Below are positions 35,002 to 43,179 of a DNA stretch of 64,000 nucleotides, one piece after another. Under the pieces are notes generated by a model. It did not search any database. It saw only the letters and a program-made list of their open reading frames with translations, and was not told where the DNA came from. This DNA comes from Alphaproteobacteria bacterium (GTDB lineage: Bacteria; Pseudomonadota; Alphaproteobacteria; UBA6615): positions 1 through 64,000 of the forward strand of contig JAJFIX010000040.1 in the NCBI GenBank assembly GCA_021774575.1, in the 5' to 3' direction. The stretch's first letter is position 1; every line of letters starts with the position of its first letter. A program made the translations under genes and the position numbers.

Positions 35002-35640
35002 ATGACCGAGCGTACGAATGCGGACTTACCCACGGCCCCATCCGACGACGGTAAAACGATCCGCGTTTGGGATCTGTTTATCCGGGTGTTTCATTGGAGC
35101 CTGGTGCTCGCCTTTTTCACCGCCTATTTGGTCGAAGATGAAATTTTGGCGCTGCATGTCTGGGCCGGATATTTGATCGGCGGGTTGCTGGTGTTGCGCC
35201 TGGTCTGGGGGTTTGCCGGGCCGCGCCACGCGCGGTTTGCCGATTTCATCTATCGGCCGACCAAGATATTTGCCTATCTCGGCGCCCTCGCCCGGTTCAA
35301 GTCGGAGCGCTATCTCGGCCACAGCCCCGCCGGTGGGGCGATGGTTTTTGTGCTACTGGCCGGGCTCACCGTCATTACCTGGAGCGGCCTCGAACTCTAT
35401 GCGGTTGAAGAACATGGCGGGCCCCTGGCTACGGTTCAATCGGTCAGCCTGAACGGGGTCATGGGATTTACCAGCGAACATGATAGCGAAGAATTCTGGG
35501 AAGAGCTGCACGAGATTATGGCAAATATTATTCTCGGGATGATTTTCCTGCATGTACTCGGGGTCGTCTGGACCAGCCTCGCCCACAAAGAAAACCTCCC
35601 CCGGTCAATGGTCACCGGCCGCAAGCGGCGCAACCGCTAG
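35002..35640 (+). CDS. cytochrome b561-type membrane protein
   Basis: 212 residues. IRVWDLFIRVFHWSLVLAFF (about 20-40), LHVWAGYLIGGLLVLRLVWG and HEIMANIILGMIFLHVLGVV hold the conserved heme-ligand histidines of the b561/Ni-Fe hydrogenase cytochrome b family. Four membrane helices are expected. It would pass electrons between quinol and an extracytoplasmic acceptor. Its stop overlaps the convergent EamA gene by 36 bases. Confidence 0.88.
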   Translation: MTERTNADLPTAPSDDGKTIRVWDLFIRVFHWSLVLAFFTAYLVEDEILALHVWAGYLIGGLLVLRLVWGFAGPRHARFADFIYRPTKIFAYLGALARFKSERYLGHSPAGGAMVFVLLAGLTVITWSGLELYAVEEHGGPLATVQSVSLNGVMGFTSEHDSEEFWEELHEIMANIILGMIFLHVLGVVWTSLAHKENLPRSMVTGRKRRNR

Positions 35641-36501
35641 GCGGCGCTTTGCCCGAGCGACGAGCATTTCCCGGTGGGCGATATAGGTTGCGGCGGCGAC
35701 GATAATGCCGGCGCCAAGCACGACGAACGGGTCAAGCCCGTCGCCGAAAACAACCAGCCCCAGGATCACCGCAAACACCAGCTGGACGAAATTTGCCGGT
35801 TGGGTGACGGTGATCGGCGCCACCTTAAAGGCCCGGGTCAGCGCATATTGTCCGGCCGTGGCAAAGACGGCGACCAGCCCCAGCCAGGCCAGCTCGGCGA
35901 CCGTCGGCGGGCGCCACTGATAGATCGCGCCGGGCAGCAAGACCAGGGTGGAGAACACCGCCAGCAAGGCAACAATCATTGCCGGGTCTTCATCATCGGT
36001 CAGTTTTTTTGCCAGCAGGAATGAAGTGGCAAACAGCGGCGTCGCCGTCATTTGGGCGATTTGCCCGAGCGAGATTTCGGCAAAGCCGGGGCGCACGATC
36101 ACCAACATCCCGAAAAACCCGACCAGCACCGCCAGGATCCGCCGCAGATGCAGCGTCTCGCCGAGAAACAGTGCGGCGCCCAGGGTGATCAAAATCGGCG
36201 ACGTATAGCCGATTGCCGTCACATCGGCGATCGGGATATGGGCCATCGCATAAAACCACAGGACAAAGCCAAGACTTTGCGCCACCCCCCGCACCGCCGA
36301 AAGCCGCAGCAAGCTAGCGCTCGGCCGCCGGCGCAACAGCCCGCGCAAGGTCGGCAACAGCAAAAGCACACCGAACCCATAGCGAATAAAGGCCCCCTCC
36401 ATCGGCGGCAAACCGGGTCCGAGGAAATGTACGATACCACCAACGCAGACGAAGAAAAACCCCGCGACAATCGTCCAACCAATGCCAACGAGATTACTCA
36501 A
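35605..36501 (-). CDS. EamA/DMT-family transporter
   Basis: 298 residues in ten hydrophobic segments with two EamA repeats (first near VGGIVHFLGPGLPPMEGAFIRYG, second near MIVALLAVFSTLVLL). These carry metabolites or amino acids across the inner membrane. The initiation codon seems to be TTG at 36501; no ATG is available upstream in frame, and the next ATG (residue 34) would remove the first helix. The 3' end is convergent with the cytochrome gene and overlaps by 36 bases. Confidence 0.86.
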   Translation of the reverse strand: MSNLVGIGWTIVAGFFFVCVGGIVHFLGPGLPPMEGAFIRYGFGVLLLLPTLRGLLRRRPSASLLRLSAVRGVAQSLGFVLWFYAMAHIPIADVTAIGYTSPILITLGAALFLGETLHLRRILAVLVGFFGMLVIVRPGFAEISLGQIAQMTATPLFATSFLLAKKLTDDEDPAMIVALLAVFSTLVLLPGAIYQWRPPTVAELAWLGLVAVFATAGQYALTRAFKVAPITVTQPANFVQLVFAVILGLVVFGDGLDPFVVLGAGIIVAAATYIAHREMLVARAKRRLAVAPLAAGDH

Positions 36502-36664
36502 CTCCGCATACAGCGGCGCGAAAGGCGGGCACTTAATAGAGGTGGTCTCATGTTACTCGCGGTCTCATGGTATCTCCAACGGCGTATTTCAAATCTTGCC
36601 GTCAGTGTGGCGCACCGCACGGGCGCGAGTCCACAGCCCGCTAGCGGGCCCATCCCCAAAATGC

Positions 36665-36695
36665 AAAACCGCGCCCCTCATATGCTGGGGCGCGG
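36665..36695 (-). terminator. intrinsic terminator of the small secreted-protein gene
   Basis: GGGGCGCGG and its complement (CCGCGCCCC at 36669-36677 and GGGGCGCGG at 36687-36695) form a perfect 9-bp stem over a 9-base loop. On the minus strand the stem is followed by TTTT (36665-36668). It lies 39 bases after the stop of the gene at 36734-37015, so it should end that transcript and protect the EamA gene from read-through. Confidence 0.8.
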
Positions 36696-36733
36696 CTAGT
36701 GCGGGGTCGCTTTACGCGCTCTCTGTCGAGAGA

Positions 36734-37015
36734 TTAGTCCGGCACATAGGCGTCGCAAAATTCCTTCAGAGCCTGGCTGATTTCCGGGTTGGTTCCCAGT
36801 TCGGCATCAACAATCATTTGCCGAGCCTGACCAACGCTATACCCCTCAATCCCGGCAAAAAAGTTCGCCGCTTCACCGGGCGAGCAGCCGGGGTTTTGTG
36901 CCTTTTCGCTTCTATTGTCGTTTCCCTGGCCATTGGTATTCGGCCCCGCCATCGCACTACCGGCGATGCCAAAGGATAATAGAATTGCTGCAGAAACCAT
37001 AAGTGTCGTTTTCAT
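36734..37015 (-). CDS. small secreted protein of unknown function
   Basis: 93 residues from the ATG at 37015 (GGGAGAG seven bases upstream). A clear signal peptide ends SAMA-GPN; the mature part is polar and has a helical segment (CSPGEAANFFAGIEGYSVGQARQMI) with two cysteines that may pair. No family recognised. A terminator follows. Confidence 0.7.
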   Translation of the reverse strand: MKTTLMVSAAILLSFGIAGSAMAGPNTNGQGNDNRSEKAQNPGCSPGEAANFFAGIEGYSVGQARQMIVDAELGTNPEISQALKEFCDAYVPD

Positions 37016-37262
37016 CTTCGTCTCTCCCTTTTCTTCATATGAGTTCGGCAAGCGCCAATATAGCGATCACGCCAATTTCGGCGAGCCGAACACTCAATAT
37101 TGGGCAAAAGAAAATACAGTTAACAACGATGATAGAAAGGACAGAGCGCGATGAGGCACCACAAACCCAAAGAAGTCAATAAAGTCTGGCTAATGCTTTC
37201 TGAACAGTTTTGCCATCATACTATTACAAAAAAAACACTTAAAACAGGTGCAATCGCCGCGA

Positions 37263-37718
37263 TCACTTCAACCGCAAGAGTGCATCATGCAACGCCGACA
37301 GAAACCGGGACCGGTCGGTCTTGGAGAACGGCGGCGGGCCGCCGGTCGTCTCGCCGCTGCCGCGCAGCTCTTCCATGATGGCGCGGGTGGCGACGGCGAC
37401 GCCGATTGTGTCGGCGGTGAATGGTTTGCCATTGGGCGCAATGACCATCGCCTCGGATTTCAGGCACCGTTCGGCCAGCAATATATCGGCGGTGACGACC
37501 ACCGACCTCGGGTCCACCGCCGCGGCGATATAGTCGTCGGCGGCATCGGGCAAAGCCTCGACCATCACCCGCTCGACCAGGGCATTGCCCGGCAGGCGCA
37601 TATAGCTATTTGCCACCACGATCACCGGAACGGCGTGGCGAAAGGCAACCCGATAGACCTCTTCTTTCACCGGGCAGGCATCGGCGTCGACGAATATGCG
37701 TGGCGCGTTGACTGTCAT
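37263..37718 (-). CDS. YaiI/YqxD (DUF188) family protein
   Basis: 151 residues. IFVDADACPVKEEVYRVA (8-25), RSVVVTADILLAERCL and GGPPPFSKTDRSRFLSALH are the DUF188 signatures of a PIN-like fold. The acidic cluster (DADACP, TADILLAE) resembles the metal site of PIN nucleases, but the biochemical role is not established. Length is standard. A single transcription unit. Confidence 0.92.
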   Translation of the reverse strand: MTVNAPRIFVDADACPVKEEVYRVAFRHAVPVIVVANSYMRLPGNALVERVMVEALPDAADDYIAAAVDPRSVVVTADILLAERCLKSEAMVIAPNGKPFTADTIGVAVATRAIMEELRGSGETTGGPPPFSKTDRSRFLSALHDALLRLK

Positions 37719-37782
37719 CTTAGTTCAATCTGGTGTCTTTACGTGAAGGCGCTTTCGGGTCTAACATCTTTGCCTCGGCTTC

Positions 37783-37867
37783 ACTTGCATTCTTTTCCAG
37801 CAATTTTAGTGCATGCAACGCGCGGGGGTCCTCTCCGTGCTGAACTTCTCGAAAAAGGGGATGTGCC
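37783..37867 (+). promoter_or_regulatory. conserved upstream block shared with the convergent paralogue
   Basis: This leader is nearly the same as the region upstream of the paralogous gene on the other strand (39048-39135): both have CATTCTTTTCCAGCA, a GTGCAT(G/A)CAA element, GCGGGGGTC and a GGATGTGCC before the ATG. The similarity extends beyond the coding start, so it probably contains a shared promoter and operator or a structured 5' leader. Its function is unknown. Confidence 0.6.
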
Positions 37868-38425
37868 ATGCTGTCGATTAACGCCCAACCCGTCTTTCAA
37901 AAATTTGTGCTCATACTGGTCGTTGCTGGTCTCGGACTCTGGGCTCAAGGGCCCACAGCCAAAACTATAAGTGCCAAAACCGCCCCGCCGACCTTGCTGG
38001 AAATGGCCCAGGCGGGGCCGTCGCTGGACGTTTTTGATTTTGCCTTGCTGACTGGGTCGGTTCCCGGCTTTACCGCCGCCGTCGATGCAGCGCTTGGGTC
38101 CGCCGCGACCGAGGGCGCCCAAGACCGGTTCCTAACCGATTTGGCCAACTTGATCGCCGGCCTCACTCGCCAGGGCGCAACGCCCCAGGGAACATTGGAC
38201 TGCAATCATATGAGTTTGCTGATGACGGCGCTGGCGAACCGGGCCGGGTCCGTCCAAACCGCGAGCGCCATCTCCGCCCTGTCGGCCAGTGTCGCGACGG
38301 CGCTGCCTTGCGAAAGTGAGCCCGTGCCAGCACCGCCCGAAGAGTGTTTCGGTAGTATTGAGCTGCCGTTGACCGGCCAAGTCGCCATCCTTTTGGCTGG
38401 CTCAATTAGCTCCTGCCTCTTTTAA
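37868..38425 (+). CDS. secreted protein of unknown family, paralogue A of a convergent pair
   Basis: 185 residues starting MLSINAQPVFQKFVLI; the first 35 residues form a signal or anchor segment. A core DAALGSAATEGAQDRFLTDLANLIAGLTRQGATPQGTLDC is almost the same as in the paralogue on the opposite strand. The C-terminal part has CESEP and ends SISSCLF, so cysteines may pair. No known domain recognised. The pair is arranged tail to tail with a palindromic terminator between. Confidence 0.72.
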   Translation: MLSINAQPVFQKFVLILVVAGLGLWAQGPTAKTISAKTAPPTLLEMAQAGPSLDVFDFALLTGSVPGFTAAVDAALGSAATEGAQDRFLTDLANLIAGLTRQGATPQGTLDCNHMSLLMTALANRAGSVQTASAISALSASVATALPCESEPVPAPPEECFGSIELPLTGQVAILLAGSISSCLF

Positions 38426-38430
38426 AGTTA

Positions 38431-38461
38431 AGCGAAAGCGCCTTTAAAAGGCGCTTTCGCT
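38431..38461. terminator. perfect palindromic bidirectional terminator
   Basis: AGCGAAAGCGCC followed by TTTAAAA and GGCGCTTTCGCT gives a long, essentially perfect stem between the two convergent paralogues. It should terminate transcription from both sides. The downstream U run is short, but the stem is strong and symmetrical. Confidence 0.8.
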
Positions 38462-38462
38462 C

Positions 38463-39047
38463 CTAGGTTAAGCAAGATTGATTACTGGCCACCAAAAAGA
38501 AAGCAATCCGGCTGCCGGAAGAGAAGTTTGTAGCTGCGGAACAGGGTTCGGATTCGGGTTCGGGTTCGGGATCCGACGGCTCATTACCGCAAGGGGCGGC
38601 GGTCGCCACGCTGGCCGCCAGGGCGGAGATGGCGCTCGCCGTTTGAGCTCCATTGGCCCGGTTGACCAATAGGGTCATCAGCAATGTCATGTGATGACAG
38701 TCCAATGTGCCCTGGGGCGTTGCGCCCTGGCGAGCGAGTCCGGCGATCAAATTAGCCAGCTTGGTCAGGAATAAATCCTGCGCCGCAGCGGTCGCGCCGC
38801 TGCCGAGAGCGGCGTCAACGGCGCTGGTATAACCCGAGGCCGGGCCATTCAGCAGGGCAAGGTCAAACGGGGCAAGAGACGGCCCAGCCTGCGCCATTTC
38901 CACCAACCCCAGTGGGAGGGCTTCAGCACCGATGGTTTTGACACCGATGGCTTTGGCAGTGGGCGCTTGGGCCCAGAACGCAACGCCGGCAAGGACCATT
39001 ATGAATATAAATTTCTGAAAGAAGCGGCGGGAATTAATCGACAGCAT
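38463..39047 (-). CDS. secreted protein of unknown family, paralogue B of a convergent pair
   Basis: 194 residues from the ATG at 39047 (AAGGATGTGCC upstream). N terminus MLSINSRRFFQKFIFIMVLAG, signal region, then DAALGSGATAAAQDLFLTKLANLIAGLARQGATPQG, matching paralogue A. Its C terminus has a run of Pro-Glu-Ser dipeptides (EPEPESEPC) absent from A. About 50-60% of residues agree over the common region by eye. Convergent arrangement and shared upstream DNA indicate an inverted duplication. Confidence 0.72.
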   Translation of the reverse strand: MLSINSRRFFQKFIFIMVLAGVAFWAQAPTAKAIGVKTIGAEALPLGLVEMAQAGPSLAPFDLALLNGPASGYTSAVDAALGSGATAAAQDLFLTKLANLIAGLARQGATPQGTLDCHHMTLLMTLLVNRANGAQTASAISALAASVATAAPCGNEPSDPEPEPESEPCSAATNFSSGSRIAFFLVASNQSCLT

Positions 39048-39300
39048 GGCACATCCTTCTTTTGCAAGAAACAGGACGCAGGGACGACCCCCGCAACTTG
39101 TATGCACTGGAAAAATTGCTGCAAAATGCTGGAAAAGAATGTAAGTGAAGCCGTGGCAAAAACAGTAAACCCGAACCCGTCGCCGCGTAAAGGCACCGGG
39201 TTGGGTTTAACGGGTTGAGGTCACCCCATGGGGTCAGGTGAGCGAGAACAGCTTACCTATAGTCGTCCGCATATAGTCTTCGACACCACCTGCCCGACGC

Positions 39301-39957
39301 TCAAAAACCCAGCTTGCCGGGGGTGGGGGCGCCGTCGAGCCAGGCCGCCCCTTCGGTATAGAGCCGCTCGACCTCGGGGCCGGTCATCACCGGCAGGCCG
39401 GTCTTTTTTACTTCATAGCCGATTTGCGTCTGCAGATAGGCCAGATGGCGATAGCCTTGGGGGAACTGGGCGAGCAGGTCCTGATCCAGGGTCAGGGTCG
39501 CACCGCTTTTCACCGGGTCCATCCGGTCTTTTTCGTAAATCCCCTGGCGCCGGACAAAACCCCAGCGCTCAGCGCCGGTAGAGTCCGCCCGCTTTTCGAG
39601 AAAATCATAAAACCGGCCGGTCGCGGTGACATCGACCTCGATGTCATGCACCGTGGCCCGTTGGCTGATGGTCATTTTAGTTTGGGCGATGGCGCGGGCG
39701 CCGACAATATCGCTCATATGCCCCAGATTGGCGTGAATGATCGAGACCCCGGCTTCAAACCCGGCCCGCCGTTTGGCGGTAAAATCCTGCCCGCTGGCTT
39801 GAAACCAGGTCGCGGCCATGAACCCGTCATCGTGCCAGGTATCAAGAAATTCATCCCATAGTCCGGAATCGCTGGTGATGATCCAACGGTCGATTAGCTC
39901 CCGGATGGCAATCTTGTCTTCCATATCCGAACTGGGCCCAGCAGCCAATTCACCCAT
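39301..39957 (-). CDS. SnoaL/NTF2-like protein
   Basis: 218 residues from the ATG at 39957 (GGAG six bases upstream). IAIRELIDRWIITSDSGLWDEFLDTWHDDGFM (about 14-45) is the typical start of SnoaL-like cone-fold proteins, with the aspartates near the pocket opening; a second half continues to WGFVRRQGIYEKDR and TLTLDQDLL. It is longer than simple SnoaL domains (about 140), with a helical extension. No enzyme activity can be assigned. Confidence 0.78.
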   Translation of the reverse strand: MGELAAGPSSDMEDKIAIRELIDRWIITSDSGLWDEFLDTWHDDGFMAATWFQASGQDFTAKRRAGFEAGVSIIHANLGHMSDIVGARAIAQTKMTISQRATVHDIEVDVTATGRFYDFLEKRADSTGAERWGFVRRQGIYEKDRMDPVKSGATLTLDQDLLAQFPQGYRHLAYLQTQIGYEVKKTGLPVMTGPEVERLYTEGAAWLDGAPTPGKLGF

Positions 39958-40021
39958 ATCATTCTCCATATATTGAACGCATTATATTGAACGCATTGCC
40001 CCAGGCTCAGGAGGTACTCCG

Positions 40022-40723
40022 ATGCCCCGACCATTTACCGCTACATTGGCCGCAATTGGTGTCCCTATCGGGTTTTTTGCCGCCGGTATCGGTGCGACCC
40101 TTGGCGGGTTACAGATTTATGATCATATGACCGCGCCGGATCTAGACCCAACAGCCCCAATTCCAAGCTTTAGCGAAACAATTTTCCTCACCACCCCAAT
40201 GAACAAGGATTTTATCGAATTTTTGCAAGATAACGACGAGAGTATCGTATTCATCCATTCGACAATAAATAGCGATTTCTGGTTCCAGGTTCACGACTAT
40301 GTCGACGCCAGCTGCACCCAAGATGGCGATCCAAGATTATCGAACACGGCGCCGCTGACCAACCAGCGCCTATACCTACCCGTCGCCGTCGATTTCGACC
40401 GACCGGCGTCGGAGCATCTACCCGGCGCCGAGTCCCTGCGCAACATTTCCATCACCACAGATAACGCCACCCAAGAAAATGTGTTTGGTGATTTCATCGA
40501 AGAGTATGAGATCACCGGATTTACCTGCCAGTTCTATTCGATATATCTCGAAAGCGACCAGCACCTCTCCCCGTCTTATGGGGGAACCGGCTTGGTCAGC
40601 TATTATCTCGAAGGATTTTTCTCCGTCCGGGCAGAGCAATTTGGCGGCCCGGAAATCTCCTATCGTTTGCGCGAAATCCCCGCCGACCCCGAGCAAATCC
40701 ACCGGGCCAAGGCGGGGCGGTAA
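40022..40723 (+). CDS. membrane-anchored protein of unknown function
   Basis: 233 residues with a single N-terminal hydrophobic helix (LAAIGVPIGFFAAGIGATLGG) acting as a signal anchor, followed by a polar, presumably periplasmic beta-rich domain with two cysteines (SCTQDG and FTCQFY). AGGAG occurs before the ATG. No domain recognised. It is convergent with the OGT-like gene (22 bases apart). Confidence 0.65.
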   Translation: MPRPFTATLAAIGVPIGFFAAGIGATLGGLQIYDHMTAPDLDPTAPIPSFSETIFLTTPMNKDFIEFLQDNDESIVFIHSTINSDFWFQVHDYVDASCTQDGDPRLSNTAPLTNQRLYLPVAVDFDRPASEHLPGAESLRNISITTDNATQENVFGDFIEEYEITGFTCQFYSIYLESDQHLSPSYGGTGLVSYYLEGFFSVRAEQFGGPEISYRLREIPADPEQIHRAKAGR

Positions 40724-40744
40724 TTCCGGTCGTGATCCCCCCAA

Positions 40745-42529
40745 CTAATGGGCAATGACTAAGTTTTTCGGCGGCAAGCCCCGGTCATGCCGGTCCACCA
40801 TCATAGAATAGGCCGCCTCAATATTTCTGGTATATTGATCCGTGTTGAACAGGGGGTGTATCTTTCTATTTTCCACCAATTTTTGTTTGATGCCGCTCAA
40901 TTTTGCCGGATTTGTCGCCAATTCAATTGCCAAATTCTCATAATCTTCGGGGCACCCGGTTACCAGCTCCGGCAACCCGACAGCTTTCAACAGACTCCCA
41001 GCAACGCGCGAAGCGAAGGCCTCCCCAGAAAATGTTAGAACCGGGGTTCCGGCCCATAATGATTCGCAACTCGTCGTATGCGCGTTATAGTTGAATGTAT
41101 CCAGAAACAGATCGGCACATCTATAAGCCGCGATATAGTCCTCATGACGCTCGATGCGTTTTGAGAAGATCAAACGTTCGGGCTGCACACCGGCCCGGGT
41201 CGCTTCACTTCGCAGATTTTCATGTGTTGTCTCGTTGCCGCCACGCAACCAAAGAACACTGCCTTCAATTTGCCCCAGCAAGCGCATCCAGATCGCGAAA
41301 ACTTGCGGTGTAATCTTGTGCGCGTTGTTTAGGCAGCAGAAAACAAAACCATTTTCGGGCAGCCCCAAATCCGCGCGATCCGGCGCAATTGCCGCAACTT
41401 TTTGTTTGTCATCAAAAGGTAAGAAACTAGCCGGTAGGTAGACGATATTCTCGACGTAATTATTGGAAAATTCCGCTGGAATTGTGTGCTCGTCAGCCAC
41501 GATATATTCATAAAACTCGGCGCCCATAGTCCCTGGAAATCCGAGAAAATTTACCTGGATAGGAGCCGGGTGAAAGGCGAAGATCTCAGTCCTGCCCCCC
41601 CTTGTGTGACCCGCTAGGTCAACGGCAATATCAATCCTACTTTCTCTTAGGTAATTACTGACTTCAAGGTCACTCATCTTCTCGGCCTCGACAATATTGT
41701 CAAAAGCATTGAATAGCCGCGTACCGATATCTGTCTCATGCCGCGAGGTAAGTGACACGCCGGTGATTTCGAAGCGACTCCTATCGTGGGCCTCGAAAAG
41801 CCCGACAGCAAGATGGCCAACCGGGTGATCACCGAAATCGGGAGAAATATAGGCGATCCTTATTTTCTCTCGGCCAAGTATTTCGATAGAAAATTCCCGG
41901 ACGCCGGTCCCACAACACTTGTCGTCAATCCAGGTCTGAGCGCATTTTAACTGGGTCTTTGTCGACCCGGCGACGGCAACCATTGTAAGCGGGTTGCAGA
42001 GTTTTTCTCCAGATAAAACATCGCGAACTAAGCGCGCGGCGAGAAGGTCATAATCATTCCATTGGCAGAGTTCGAGTTTTGCCCGAAGCATTTTGCTCAT
42101 TACGTTTTTATGAGTCGGATGTACCCGTAGGATGCGCTCATAGTCAGCGAGCTCATTATTGAAATCTTTACGATACCACCAAACGACAGCTCGATTGATG
42201 AGGGCATCGACATAATTTGGATCAAGCGAAATGGCGCGATCCAGGCTGGTCAGAGCTTCGCCGATTTGCCCCAATTTGATCAGCACCGCGCCGCGATTAT
42301 TTAGTGTATTGGCATCGTTGGGTGCAATTTCGAGAATGGTGTCGAAAGTTGCAAGTGACAATTCGGCGTTTGCAAGGCGCATTTGACATACGCCGAGAAT
42401 ATTCAGAGCCGTTAGATCATTTGCCTGAACAGCAAGACGTTGTTGGCATAACGCCATGGCGTCAACATTTTTATCTTGCTCAATCAGCACCTTTGCCAAG
42501 TTATTCATGACGCTTGGACGTCCCGGCAT
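40745..42529 (-). CDS. TPR-containing O-GlcNAc transferase-like glycosyltransferase (GT41)
   Basis: 594 residues from the ATG at 42529. N-terminal tetratricopeptide repeats (about 1-150, such as AEAL-type helices in LGQIGEALTSLDRAISLDPNYVDALINRA) precede a GT41/SPINDLY-like catalytic region: IRIAYISPDFGDHPVGH (H is the conserved catalytic region), AVDLAGHTRGGRTEIFAFHPAPIQVNFLGFPGTMG, and LFLDTFNYNAHTTSCESLWAGTPVLTF. It is expected to transfer a sugar to Ser/Thr of proteins. Coding-like TPR sequence continues upstream to 42649 without ATG, GTG or TTG; CTG at 42649 with GAGGTG upstream may be the true start. Confidence 0.9.
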   Translation of the reverse strand: MPGRPSVMNNLAKVLIEQDKNVDAMALCQQRLAVQANDLTALNILGVCQMRLANAELSLATFDTILEIAPNDANTLNNRGAVLIKLGQIGEALTSLDRAISLDPNYVDALINRAVVWWYRKDFNNELADYERILRVHPTHKNVMSKMLRAKLELCQWNDYDLLAARLVRDVLSGEKLCNPLTMVAVAGSTKTQLKCAQTWIDDKCCGTGVREFSIEILGREKIRIAYISPDFGDHPVGHLAVGLFEAHDRSRFEITGVSLTSRHETDIGTRLFNAFDNIVEAEKMSDLEVSNYLRESRIDIAVDLAGHTRGGRTEIFAFHPAPIQVNFLGFPGTMGAEFYEYIVADEHTIPAEFSNNYVENIVYLPASFLPFDDKQKVAAIAPDRADLGLPENGFVFCCLNNAHKITPQVFAIWMRLLGQIEGSVLWLRGGNETTHENLRSEATRAGVQPERLIFSKRIERHEDYIAAYRCADLFLDTFNYNAHTTSCESLWAGTPVLTFSGEAFASRVAGSLLKAVGLPELVTGCPEDYENLAIELATNPAKLSGIKQKLVENRKIHPLFNTDQYTRNIEAAYSMMVDRHDRGLPPKNLVIAH

Positions 42530-42740
42530 GGCCGCCAGAGCTTGTTTATAAAGCTGCTCAGCCTCGGTCCAGTTGCATTGTTCTTGCTGTGTCAGGGCAC
42601 CAAAGAAAAGCTTTTTGGCTCGTTCGGACTCTAAGGCTGTGTTTGCCAGCTTGCTACACCTCTAAATTTCGGAGTATTCCCCAGGATAGTAGCTACGACC
42701 GGAGAAAGATGCAAGATTCAGACTGCGCTATGGGCTAGAC

Positions 42741-43112
42741 CTAGAGCTTAATCATCACCACTCGAACAGGGTCGGTTGAGGTGACGCTGGTGGCGTGCCC
42801 CTTGCCGGTGGTGTCGGTCATCAACAAGGCGTCACCAACGCCGATATCGCAGCTCGCGCCGGAACTCGCCGTGACCCGAATACTGCCCGCCAGGCAAAAC
42901 AACATATGACGGCCAGGCGTCGGGTGTGGCGTCTCACCGCCCCAGTCAACGGGCAGGTCGAGAACGGTATAGCCCGTTGCCGCCTGTTCGGCCGATACGC
43001 TAATCGGCGCCGCCGGTGGCGCAAAATCACGCAGCTCCTGATCCAACTCATACGCATCGAGATAGCTTTCGCCGGTCGCGTCGCAATAGAGCCTGTTGAT
43101 TTTCACCGCCAT
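42741..43112 (-). CDS. cupin-domain protein
   Basis: 123 residues of beta-barrel character with PTPGRHMLFCLAGSIRVTASSG (conserved G, H of the cupin motif 1) and GVGDALLMTDTTGKGHATSV in motif 2. Metal-ligand histidines are partially retained (H in PHPTPGRH, H in GKGHAT). It is divergent from the PhyH-like gene, separated by 67 bases. Small cupins bind small molecules or metals; a specific role is not clear. Confidence 0.75.
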   Translation of the reverse strand: MAVKINRLYCDATGESYLDAYELDQELRDFAPPAAPISVSAEQAATGYTVLDLPVDWGGETPHPTPGRHMLFCLAGSIRVTASSGASCDIGVGDALLMTDTTGKGHATSVTSTDPVRVVMIKL

Positions 43113-43179
43113 TCCCCAATACTAGTATTTGCTCCTTTATAAACGCATTTTTCCCTGATGTTTCCACTAAAGGTCCGAA

